64,000 bases of DNA from positions 9,265,575 to 9,329,574 of the forward strand of contig JACDQD010000005.1 of the NCBI GenBank assembly GCA_019843655.1. The letters are read 5' to 3'. The translations under genes were made by a program, and so were the position numbers. How positions within the stretch are numbered: position 1 is the stretch's first letter; each line of letters opens with the position of its first letter. Source of the stretch: Lethocerus indicus. Taxonomy: Eukaryota; Arthropoda; Insecta; Hemiptera; Belostomatidae. Below the pieces are notes generated by a model, which was given only the letters and a program-made list of their open reading frames with translations, was not told the DNA's origin and ran no database searches. This document shows, one piece after another, positions 46,501-59,355 of the stretch.

Positions 46501-49500
46501 TATTGCACCTAATATTGCGTTTCCTCCATTTTGCAGTGTATTTACGGCGGCAACGGAGAGCTGGTGACTACAGCTTCATGCTGCGTCCTCCACCACAACA
46601 CGAACCCTTCGTGGTATGACGAATTCAAGATTCTGTTGCCAACTCAGCTGACGGCGTCGCATCACCTCCTCTTCACGTTTCTTCACATATCGATAGAGGG
46701 CTCGAAAAAGCGTGACACGGGCCCGGAAACGCCCGTCGGGTACGCTTGGATTCCGCTGCTTTCAAAATCGAGGTATTACACCATTTTTTTGGTCGTGTAT
46801 ACCACCAGAATCTGTCCTATTTTGTTTCGTCTGACATGGTCTTCAGGGGAAAAATCAAACAAAACAGTTTAACATACCTGTTTTGTGGTCTGCGAGGGGT
46901 TGCAATACCGTAGATTACGTGTGTTTCTGTCTCCTCTCACTGGTTTGGTCTCCTGCTAGACCGGTTTCGGCTGCTCACCATCTTCAGTAGCGGTGTTAGT
47001 CACTCTTGGCAGTGTTTTTCGGGTATCCTCACTGCACTGTGTCACTGTCACTTGTACTGTGTCACCCCGAAAAACACAATAACAAGACACATATATGTAC
47101 ACACAACAAACAGACAACCACCACAGTACAAGTGACATTGCAGTGAGGATGCCCAAAAAACATCCAAAGTGCCAAAAGTGACTAATACCGCTATTGAAGA
47201 TGGCGAGCAGCTGAAACTGGTCTAGCAAAAGATCAAACCAGTGAGAAGGACTTTGCTTCTTTTATAATGATTCGTGAATCAATCTGTTTGCAGAGTTGTG
47301 TCAAATATGTCACACGAAGCAGGGGCATATTTCATAATAATATTACTGTAACATTTACAGGCTCAATGTCGAAGAACAAACTATACCCGTGGCGGCCAAC
47401 CTTCCTCCCGGCTATTTAGCTGTTCAACCCCTGGGCCTTGGAAAAGGAGTAAGTGTTTTTTGTTTGCTTTGTTACTATTTTTTAAGGGTTTTATGGGCCT
47501 CTGCTGAGTGTCAGTAGAATTTTCTTCGAGGACAAAATTGTTACCACTTAATTTTATATTTAGTGTTGCATATTTTAATCAAATGTAACTAACATTTAAC
47601 TATAAACCTGTTAAGAATAATCTTTTATTTCATTTCTAACCCATGTATTCAATGTACCTCCACGTTAGTTCAGTATTTAAGGTTAAAGAACTTGTTGTCT
47701 AATAGGTAAAACATTTCCTACATTATACGCTTCACAGTATTCAATGACATTTTATTACAGGACACTGAATATATGTCAGGTACTCGCTGTAGTATTTATA
47801 AGAGGTTGGTTAATTTTCTCATGGAATTCATTACAGTACGCCGGACCCGAAGTGGTGTGGATTGATGGGCAGAAGCCGATATTCACGGTTTCAATGCAGC
47901 TTCTGTCGACAGTGCTCACCAGGGACCAGCACCTGCACAATTTGTTCGCCCACGCCGAAAAGTTGCAGCAGCCAAAAATTGGCTCCGTTCTCCCGCCGGA
48001 GACTGAAACTTGCAAAATTCTCAAGGTAAACAATATGTTCATCCAACAGTTGTTGATCTTTTTAGTCCGACTTTTTAGTACTGTCTATCACCTTAATTAC
48101 ATCGCATTATTATATTCAAAATATTGTAAAAACTCATTTTGTGGATGATCGAAGAATGGACTCTTTCCCACATAACAATAATTAAATTAGTCACATTATA
48201 TTATGCCTTCAGATTGGAGAACGCAACTTCAGGAGGTTTGGTCCTCTTGCCTGATATATTCTGCAGTCTGTATAAGGTGCATTTTCTGTTCAAATTAAGC
48301 TATTTGCATACAACGTTTGTTTTTAATTCACTTCTTCTTGCCAACACTACTGAGCTGTGAATAATTTTGGTCTTGTTTTTCACCTTTCTTGCCGACTAGA
48401 TAATGATATATTTTTCGGTTGCAGGCAGCCCATGCCGTCCAATTGTCATCGGCCATAGCGTTCTTGCCGACTTTGTTGAATCAACTATTTTCACTGTTGG
48501 TCACTTCTCCGAGCTCTGACGTCGCCCTCAACGTCATCCGGCTTCTCGTTCACGTTGTCTCCATGGTCCAGCATTCCGGTCGTGCAGAAGCGCTCAACAC
48601 TTATGTCAAAGTGAGAATCTTTATACTTGGATCATTTCCGAATTTCATCATTTTATTGTGGACGGTTTTTAATTTAAACCTAATATACTGTCATAAAAAT
48701 GTTCAAGACGAAACGGCGCAGGTTTAAAATAACAAATTTCTACAGTGAAGTAAGAACATTATAGATCTTATCCATACTTCATTTCATCATAAATTTTTTA
48801 TGAATTTTTGTTATCTCATCTTGAAAGATTCATGATGGGTTTTTTATTCAACAACAAATATTTTTTACAAATTTGAATCTAAATATTAAAACTATAATTT
48901 CATGGTGTTAACTACTCTTATAATTTTTTCAGTTTGTTTTTGTTGGGGAGTGCGTCAGTGGTCGTACAGTGCACGAAGAATTGGCCAACCACCTACCTTC
49001 TTTGTTGAATCCGAACAACACGGATTTCCTCCTGGTCAACAAGTTCATTCCACATTCCGGTTTCTTCTTCCAGATTATGGTCAAATCCATGGCGCAGCAC
49101 CTCCTCTCTTCGGGCAGAATAAAAGTTGGTGCTAAAAAAAAAGAATTGAAGATATTATCGGTCATTATCTGTTATGATTCATTTTTGTTGGCTCCACAAT
49201 GTTACCTTCATCAATTTCATCGCTTTTTTTAAATATTTAAATTGTTCTTAATACAACTCAAAATCATCTTCACTTTTGCCAGATAAAAAATATCCACACC
49301 AGCTTTGTTTCCATTCTTATCGATAAAAGGAACTACAGATTAACCCATAAATATGATCCAATACGCATATTAATCTACTGGTATCATTGATGTGGTTTTG
49401 TTTATTCCACAACCATAAAATGAGCCTGAAACTTTGGAGTCATATGGATGATACAATAGCAGCTCTAAAACAATACTGGGCTAATTAATTTGATTTTATC

Positions 49501-51980
49501 TCATTGTAGTTAAAGTTCTTTTAGATTAATCATGCACTCAATATAAAACATATAATTTTGCTTTTGTCCAATAAGGTTATCCGTCAATTTCATTTCATGA
49601 AGATTTTATTCAAAAAAACCACATTCCAAAAATAAGATATAATCACTGAATATATCTTTTCCATAAACGTATGTATAGTTTCTAAATGTGACTAAATTTC
49701 TGCCTCTAATTTACAGATGCATCGCCATGAGAGGTTCCAGGCCGATTTTTTAAATAAAGTTGAAAACTTGCTGCGGGTTCTAACTCCATATCTGATGTCA
49801 AAATATAGAGAAATGCCTCAGGAGACAAAACAACTGAACTCGAGCATCGCACACTTCCTTAAGGTATTTATCAGCCTCTAAATGTATTTACCATTTAAGT
49901 TTTATACAGTGAACCATCCAACTTTGAAAAAAATCTGTTCCTGGAAACATTAAACTCTCAAGTTGTTCAACTTTTGAGTCAAATTTCCCCATAAAAATAT
50001 ATAGAATAAATTGAATTAATTCATTCCAATTAATAATTTACCTACTATAAAAAATGTCAGTGTTTCAAAATATCATATTCATAAATAATGATAATATTTC
50101 AATAATCAAAAATTTTTATTCACTGCATGGTAAACCCTTCTTACATCTGGAATACACTAGTTCATGCTTGTGATTTATTAACATTACCACTACTTCATTT
50201 TTCTTTTGAATGAAAACATTCTAATGCTATTTCTTGTTAGTGTTGTTCAATATTGCGAAATTTATTTTCAGAAATGTTTGAGTTTTTTGGACCGCGGTTT
50301 TGTGATGCGGTTGATCAGCTCGCACCTGGGCAGCTTCACGGGCGACGGAAGAACGCTGCACGACTTCAAGTACACATTCCTCACTATAATTTGTTCGCAC
50401 GAACACTATGTCTCGTTCAATTTGCCGATACTGCACATGAAAGGGCGAAACGGTAACGTAGACTCTTTTTATAATCAATCGCCAAAACAATTGTTCCCTG
50501 TAAAAACAATTATAATTTTTTATATTACGACTTACGGTAATACGGTAGCATCGGTTGGCACCATTTCTGTTTTCTTCCGTTAGACCGCCCTGACTGACTA
50601 TCCATGTAATAAACGAATAAATGTTTCTGAATTTTGAAAAAACAATTATACATTTGTAACACTGAGGGGGGACTTCACACAATTTTGTGAGAAGGCAAAG
50701 AGCGTATTAAACTGTTTGTATAATTAACATTCATAAAGGCTAATTGGGCCCGTTCATCTCTGCCCACATTTTCTCTTCAATTGTGTGTCATTATCTGTAA
50801 TTGTGATAGAAGATAATACGCTGTTTTCTTGTCATTTTAAGGAATCTTAGATGTTCTTCTGAACATTCTATCAATAAGAATAATATAATAGAATAGGAAT
50901 TTGAATAATTTAATGGTGAAACTCATTGTGGGATAAAATAGAAATTGTTGGATGTACATCCGAGGAATGTCCACAGAATTAAAAATATTTTGTTTGTTTC
51001 TATGACTGATTTTACTTTCCTACGTGTGTTACTGAGTGAATCTATAATGTTTTTAGCATAGTTCACAATTGTTTAGGTCGTGTTTACTTTAAAACATTAT
51101 TAATTCATTTCACACGTAAAATTACAGAAAGGCATGGTGAGAGGGGGAGAGGTAGACATTATTTGACCTTGGCCTGGTGAATATGGTGCATAACTGCGAA
51201 AATAGCTCATTGCACTGAAAACAAGAAAATTAAAGCTACTTTTTCTGTTTTCTATACGGTCCTAAGCGAAATCATAGGACATTTTTGTTAATCAACCCAG
51301 CCCTGTGGATAAACACAAGTTTGAATTGAAATAGATTATGAATAACAGAAAATTATAGCCTTTAAAATAGCTCGAAATAAATTGTGGTTGTGTAGAATGT
51401 GCTGTTATGAACCGCAGCAGTGCTGGTTTGTATCCGACCACAGTGCCACAGGGAGCTTACCATCTTGTAGTGCAATAAAAACAGCAGTACCTCGATATAG
51501 CCTTGAATGAAATCAATTAACAACAGTATTGATTGATTGATTGATGTTGTTGGCTAACAGGGGACATCGGCAATGAATACTGGCTGAGTGAACAGTTCTG
51601 CAGGCAGCACTACCTCGCCGGTCTGGTTCTGCAGGAAGTGAGGGCGGCGCTCTGGCACGAGCACGACGCCAGGCGCAGCGCCATAACAACGCTCAGGGAC
51701 CTTATGGCCAAGCACGAGCTTGATGACAGGTAACTTCAATTTAACAAACCATTTCCAGTATAAGTGCATCCCCTGCAACCGGAATATGAATTACACAAAG
51801 TTAGTGTTAATAAAAGTACATTGTTTTTATTATTTTGGAATACCTGTTTTGTGGTTTGCAAGGGTTACTATAGTTTTATCCTATAGTTTCCTCCTTGTTG
51901 GTTTGGTCTTTTGCTAACAAGTCAATCTGGTAAATAGGTTACTTTTGGGGCATCCTTTTACTATGGAGGTTGTCTCCTTT

Positions 51981-52035
<55 letters not shown>

Positions 52036-55000
52036 GGTTATATCTGTATTTTTTTGTTATTGGTGTGTAGGAATATCATTATTCTTTTTCAATCAGTATT
52101 GATTTGATTAAACTTATGACTTAGGCCATTCTTTGGCTTATTGGGTGGTTGCAGGTACCAAGCTTCTTTTTTTTAAGCTGCATTAACAGGGTCAATATAT
52201 AATCACTTGGAATTTATTTTTTCAATTTTTCAACACAACAAAATAAATACAAAATTAGCGATATAATATTGAATAGTAACATTGGCAAACACAATAACAA
52301 CTAGAAAACATACACTCATATATGTAAATAAACAAGTCAACTCCACAGTAAAAATGAAGTGACTATGCAGACAGGACCGATATGACAAAAAGAGCTACTT
52401 GAAGGTGTCAAACAGCCGAAACCAGTCTAGAGAAAGACCAAAACTGTGAGATTAGACAGAAGAACAACAGAGAAAACTATAACAAACTATTCGTACATTT
52501 AAAAATTTTATATTGAATTTTTTTTTTGGTTGGGTGCAGGTATCAGGCTAAAGGCCAATTGGCTCGGATAGCTTCGCTTTACGTCCCGTGGCTGAGCGTT
52601 GTTTTGGACGTACTCCACAGGATGATAGACAACACGACGCACTCATCATCGCCCGTGCTCAGCACTGCCAGTTCCGTCATCAGTACGCCTAGTAACACTC
52701 CAAACAGGTGAAACAATTTTATTCTTTTTTTATTATGTATATATAGTTATTACCAAAAAAAAATAAATCAAATATACAGAAGTCACTGAAGTCCGTTATT
52801 TTCAGGTTTACATATCATCAGGACAATATTTCCGTCAGAACTTCCATGAATATAAAAGACACGACGTATTTTGCAGCGATTGCAGGTCAAGGTAAACAGC
52901 ATTTTTTCATTGCAGTATCCTATATCATGATCAGCAATTTATTTTGTATTATTTTTATAATTTGCCCTGTTAAATATATTAATTTGTTTTTAAATTGTAG
53001 CTGTTATGGTGAACGGTAGCGGTTCGACTGCAAGTCTTGATTCCGATTGTTCAACAGTATCTGGTGATGGGACAACAATATCTCAAGAGACGGCCATACA
53101 TAGAGAAGAAACACACGTACAGTCCAGACATGCTAGGTAATTTTTAAATAACCGTAAGTTTAAACAAATAAAACTGCAGGGAAAAAATTCTGCTTCCTTG
53201 TTTGTGGGACAAAGTTTATTTTGAGTTGAAATTTTTGTTGCAAATTAAAGGAGACCTGGGCTGCAAGTTAAATATTGCAGACAGAACATATACATTTTAT
53301 ATTATTTTTACCATAAATTACAATATTTTTTTGTTAATATACTAACACCTTCTCACATTACCACTAAGTGGCCAAGATTTAAGTGCTCTCTGCTCAGGCC
53401 CATTAGAAAATTGCTGAGCCCTTATAAAATCAATTTTCATAATTTCTCATCGCGGTCGCAAGATGTCAAGAAACAGTTTACAGAGTCATATACCCAGCAG
53501 AATTCCGCATCTTTCGGTATTAAAAAAGTCTTGGTACTTCTTTCTGAAACTGTGGAACATGCTCAATTTCATCAGAGACAGACAGATGTACAAGACACCA
53601 AGTTTAGTATTTTTTAAAAATAATTTCAGGTCAGTCAGCGGTCAAGGGGTCATACGCTGCGAGAAATTTCAACCGACCGAAGTAAAAGACATGCTCGTCT
53701 GTTTCCTCTTCGTTCTGAAACATTTGGCCCACGACCAGATAATAGCGTGGTGGCACAACTGTTCCCAGGAAGAAGTTCTCAATTTCTTCAAAGTTATACA
53801 GTAAGTCCACTCCCTTAAAGTGTTATCGAGTAGCACATTATGCGGATCATGTTTTCTATTTGTCGTGTGAGAGAATTTTAACCGGTATAGCTAACCATAA
53901 GAGGGATAATTCGTTGAAAACTAAATGCAGTCCAATTACAATTGGAAAAAATACTCTAATAATTGTACAAACTTTATTAGCAAACTGCTAATACCCATTA
54001 TATGCTGTCGTTGGGTATAGGCAACATTAGTTTCCACAATTTTTTTCTCAAATCTGAATGGCCCAAAAATTTAGTTTTATTTTATATTTATTTCTATAAA
54101 CGATTATCTTTTGGAATAAATTTTAACGTTGTGCTCTATAAATGCTCTAAGAATGAAATTAATAAAACCAAAGACCCATAATTCCCACATACCGGGACTG
54201 TAATAAAAACTTCTTTTTTTTTTCGTAATAGGCAAAGAGGAAAAAATAGTTCTTTGCTTCTTTTCTTCTGGAAATGCATCTCGAAGTGTTTAGGACCATA
54301 AAAAGGGAATTCTCTGAACAAGTAACTTTACTTCAAGCTAAAAAATAATGATGCTACGTGTACGCAACAACGGCTGGATGTGGAGTCAGACTGGCGGGTG
54401 TCAGCTTATTGTCAATTCCTTTCCTAGAAGACATTTCTACTGGGTCTTGCTCGAATTTCTATGAATTTACTTTAAAATTATTGGTGAAATATGCTCCACC
54501 GTGTCTTGGGTCTTGCCATTACAGTTTTACTGAGTGATTTGACTAGTGAAGAGCGTGTTTTTGTGTTTTGGTGATCATGGAATTAGTAGATCCAAGGACC
54601 AAGAAAGCTTGGAACATTCAGGAGCTTTTAGAAATATTACAAGAGCATCTCCAAGAAGAGAATACTGAGGTTAGTGCAATCTATATACCTCCAGCGGTTG
54701 ATGAACTAACGGACGAGGAGAACATAGACGACGAATGCCAGGGAGGCAGTTCTGTGGACGTCCTAAAGGACATCACGGGAACATTTGACGTGCACCGTAG
54801 GCCTTCAAAATTCATAGTTGATGATCTTGGACCATCAACTTCTGCTAGGAATAGCGTTGAGGCCCCATCAAACCCTAAAAAAGGTCGAAATTGAGTGCAG
54901 CTACATGGGTGAGGAGCGATCAGACAGTGGCTAGAAGCTATGAAGGACTTACTAGCATTCAAACCCGTGAAATGGTAGAAGGTCTTGAGGGAATGACGCC

Positions 55001-56129
55001 TTTTCAGCTTGTTTGAGCGGGGGTAATGTTACATGCTGTTTACATTTTAGATTTTTTAAAATAATTTTTCGTCTATAGGTTGTGCCTCCACGAATTCAAG
55101 TACACTGGTCGCAGACAAATCACAAGCGGAGGAAACGCTGGAGGCGGTTCGGGAAGGAGTGGTACCAAAGCAATGACACTACCTGCTCGAATGCAACCTC
55201 CTGACTTCTCTACTGACCCATTGGCAACTCATCCCCCGCTCAGTGGCAGCAACAGCATTGGCAGGGACAATGTGCCTGCAAGAGGTGTGTTACATCTCTC
55301 TATTTATATGTAATATTCTACTTAATTTATTCTATCCGTTGTTAAGTTAAGGAAAAAGAACCTATATTTTTTTCTTCATTGTTTCACTTTCCGCTATAAT
55401 GGCTGCATCTATTGTTAAAGTCAAATTTAAAAGAATTGGTCAAATACCGATATTTGAAACAGGGATCAACACACCGTGATGCTCCTAATAATTATACTGC
55501 AGCACTGCCAGGGAAGGAAAGTACCCCTTATGAAGATTCACTTAGATCCATAACCAAATTTTAAAGAACCTCCTGCCTGGCAGAATGGTAACGAAACTAC
55601 CTAAGCAGCTCTCCAAGTTACTGAAGTTAGTAGGAGACCAAACCAGTGAATGAAGATCACGAAATTCTCGATTTTTAAGTAGTACAAACTGATTTATTGA
55701 GAGATTTCAGTTGTAATAAACTCTCTGAACTAGTTTAACATAACTGTTTGTGGTCTGCGAGGGGTTTGAATACCGTAGATTTTGTGTGTTTCTGTCTCCT
55801 CTCGCTGGTTCGGTCTTTTGCTAGACCGGTTTCGGCTGCTCGCCATCTTCACTTTTGGCACTTTGGATGTTTTTTGGGCATCCTCACTGCACTGTCACCA
55901 TCACTTGTACTATCAGTTTAGGCGTCCTTATCAGTACAGGAAAACTTGGAAATACCAGATAGGTTTCCTGTCATATATTTGGAAGTCAGAACCTAATAGT
56001 TGTGACCAGTTGTGTGATCAAATATATATTTATATTGACCGATAATCCGATAAAGACTTGAGCCAATTAACAAAACCCCTTTCAACCAAAATAAGACAAA
56101 CAACATCCCCAAAAACTCAATAACAAGAC

Positions 56130-56219
<90 letters not shown>

Positions 56220-59200
56220 CAGACAATCACCACAGTACAAGTGACAGTGCAGTAAGGATGCCCAAAAAACATCCAAAGTGACTAACACTGCTACTGAAGA
56301 TGGCGAGCAGCCAAAACCGGTCTAGCACTGTTCCAACGATTATTGTTTAAACTAAAACAGCGGTAATATTTTATTTTAGAGATCGAATCGAGTCTACTCT
56401 ACCAGGCGTTGTTGGAAGCCAACCTGGCGACAGAAGTCGGGCTGACAGTTCTTGACTGCCTCGGCCTGTACTGTCTCCACTTCAGGGACGTGCTCATGTG
56501 CGACGGCGGCGACAACCCCGTCATGACGACAGTATTCACGCTCTACCTCAGCTTCCTACAGGTCGGCCAGTCCGAGACGCTATTCAGGCACGTATTCGCC
56601 GCACTCAGGGCCTTCATCAACAATTTCTCCCTGGCCTTATTCCAAGGTACTCTCTCTAATAATTTCTTATAAGCTGAAATATAATTAGTTCAAATTTTAC
56701 CGATAACGGACCGTACAGTATATATACATAATCTATATTTACACACAGGCAAAAAATATTTTTGCAATTTCTCAACGTGGAATCTACGGTTTACAAATTA
56801 GTTTAGAACACCTGTTTTGTGGTCTGCGAGGGGTTGGAATGGTTTGATCTTTTGCTAAAGACCAAAAAAAAAGTGCAAAAGACCACAGGAGACAGAAACA
56901 CATGAAATCTACGGTTTACAAATTCCTAAACTCGACACAATTCATCATCTTTTCATATAAAGAAGCCTGGGTGAGCTTCTCTGAAATGATATAAGCGACA
57001 TAATTTTGTCACTTAAATATACATTTTTTGTCGTTATTCTCATTTTGTTGTATCTGTTAACTGTGTCGGCTGATAGTGTTCTATTTGATTTTGAGGTAAC
57101 GCAACTCTGTGCGGACAGCTTTGCCTCGAGCTGTTGCGCTGCTGCAACAGCAGGCTGTCGGCAATACGCCAGGAAGCCTGCGCCATCCTCTACCTGCTGA
57201 TGAGGAGCAATTTCGAATTTTCAGCCAGGAAAGGCATCACCAGGGTACACCTTCAGGTAATCAGTCATTGAAATTTGCGATGTTTGTTTGTATGCCTGTC
57301 ACATAATAATACTCTTCGTTGTTGAATCTGACCAACAATAGTGCTTTAGAAACTAATAAATATGTGCGATTTATAATATTTATTTAGCATATTTATAGTC
57401 AATAGATGAAACTTCTTCGTTCATAGGACACAAAGTTTATTTCAAACAGAATTAAAATTTAGTATTAGTATTAAATGAGACTTGGACCTACTCCAATTTT
57501 GATATTGCAACATTATACATTATTATCTAAATATTTTGCCGTAAGAGAGCTCAAATTTGGAATATAATTTTGGAGATAATATTATAATTTTTGTCGATGA
57601 GTAAATTATGGAAAATATCTATACCGACGCTATAAATTCATAAGCCCATGACTGGACACAGTTGCCGATTGCGCTGTATAAATAGAGATTAAAAAAAGAA
57701 AATTAAAAAATCCATTGAACTTTCACAAGACAACTTTCTAATCGCAGGAGCGTAATAGTGCAGATGGTTGGCTTTACAATAAACAAGGGACCGAACGAAG
57801 AAAACAAAAATGTAGTGTAGCATAAAAAAAAGAGTACAACTAGGAGTGTCGTTACGGAAGGTTCTTGGTCACACTTGTCGAAGCGTGAAATTCGGCACTT
57901 TTTATAACGGTGCATTGTATAAACATAACTGTCGACTGTAGCCCCCCTCCATCTCCCCTGCCCCTTCTCCTCCATAACATTCTTTCTGTGCTTTTTTCCC
58001 CCGATTCCCACTACTAAAACTCACAGACTTTTCGTCGTGTCCAGGTGATCATATCCGTATCTCAGCTGCTGGGCAACGTAGTCGGTCTGAACAATGCCAG
58101 GTTCCAGGAGTCGCTTTCGCTTATCAACAGCTATGCGAGCAGCGACAAAGTCATGAAGGGTACAGGTTGGTATCAGTAGAATAATCTAATGCCTTATTAT
58201 AATAATAAGCATAATGCCTCATGCTATTCATTAAAATAATATATAATATATATGAGCCAAAGTGTATATTTTGAGGCGGTTCGCATGGTGGTCTCCTTGA
58301 ATTTGGAACTGGTAATGACGCAGAATACCGAAACAGGTCCAGTTTGAGGACCATATTGGTGACAGGTCATAAGAATCATGGTAAGCTATAATGTAATTGT
58401 AATTGTCGTCAGGTTTCCCCGTCGAAGTGAAAGACTTGACGCGGCGAATAAGGACAGTGTTAATGGCAACGGCTCAGATGAGGGAGCTCCACCACGACCC
58501 CGAAATGCTGACTGATCTTCAGCACAGCCTGGCGAATTCTTACGCCTCAACGCCAGAATTGAGGTTCACCTGGCTTCAGACAATGATCAGGAACCATGTC
58601 AAGGATAACAATTTCTCCGAGGTAATTAAATAATTTGTTGGTCAAAATTTATAAATTAAGGAATTCCAAAAAAGGCACCATTTAAATATTTTAAAACTAG
58701 GGTGATTTCTCTCTCCAATGAAATGCAGTATATGATCGAACTGGAAAAACTCCCTAAAATTGAACAATTAGTGAATAATGAGTGATTTCAGTTGTGTGAA
58801 GCATGTTTTTCGTAGGAAAGATAAACTGATTGGTTACAAAATAGGAGACCAAGTTTCCGTTCTGAAAACTATGTCTGATGTTCCATTTAAAATTGAAATT
58901 ACTAATTTTACAGTTTTAAATTAATTCTTGAAGTAGAGTATATAATTTTGTGTGTACCACCACAGGCGGCCTGTTGCCAGTTGCACATTGCGGCGTTGAT
59001 GGCTCAGTATTTGAAATTGAAGGGAGATCAATCGTGGGGCGCTGAAGCTTTCTCGTCCATTTCGAGCAATATTCCCAGGGATGAAACATCCCTAAAACTT
59101 GACTCTGGTGAGTAATATTTTTTATTTTATAATCTGTAGTGTTTAAATGCATGTTTATATATATGAAAAATTGCCACCTTAGACAAGTGGCAAGTGCTCA

Positions 59201-59277
59201 CTAGCTCACTACAGCAAGATTGGGTTATATTAGAAGAGAATATATTTGTGTGTGTGTGCGTGCGTGCATGTGTGTGC

Positions 59278-59355
<78 letters not shown>

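Larger units (their letters stand above)
45913..47448 (+). other. DHR1 (C2-like) exons of the zizimin gene (exons 14-16)
   Basis: [31 protein letters not shown], then [21 protein letters not shown] and [11 protein letters not shown] are recognisable blocks of a DHR1 domain, a C2-type fold that binds phosphoinositides at the membrane. Intron 15 holds hammerhead element copy 15. Confidence 0.85.

Noticed and set aside
51430..51480. GGTTTGTATCC as a tRNA B box of a third SINE copy
   Set aside because: No A box at the right distance and no match to the other two copies.
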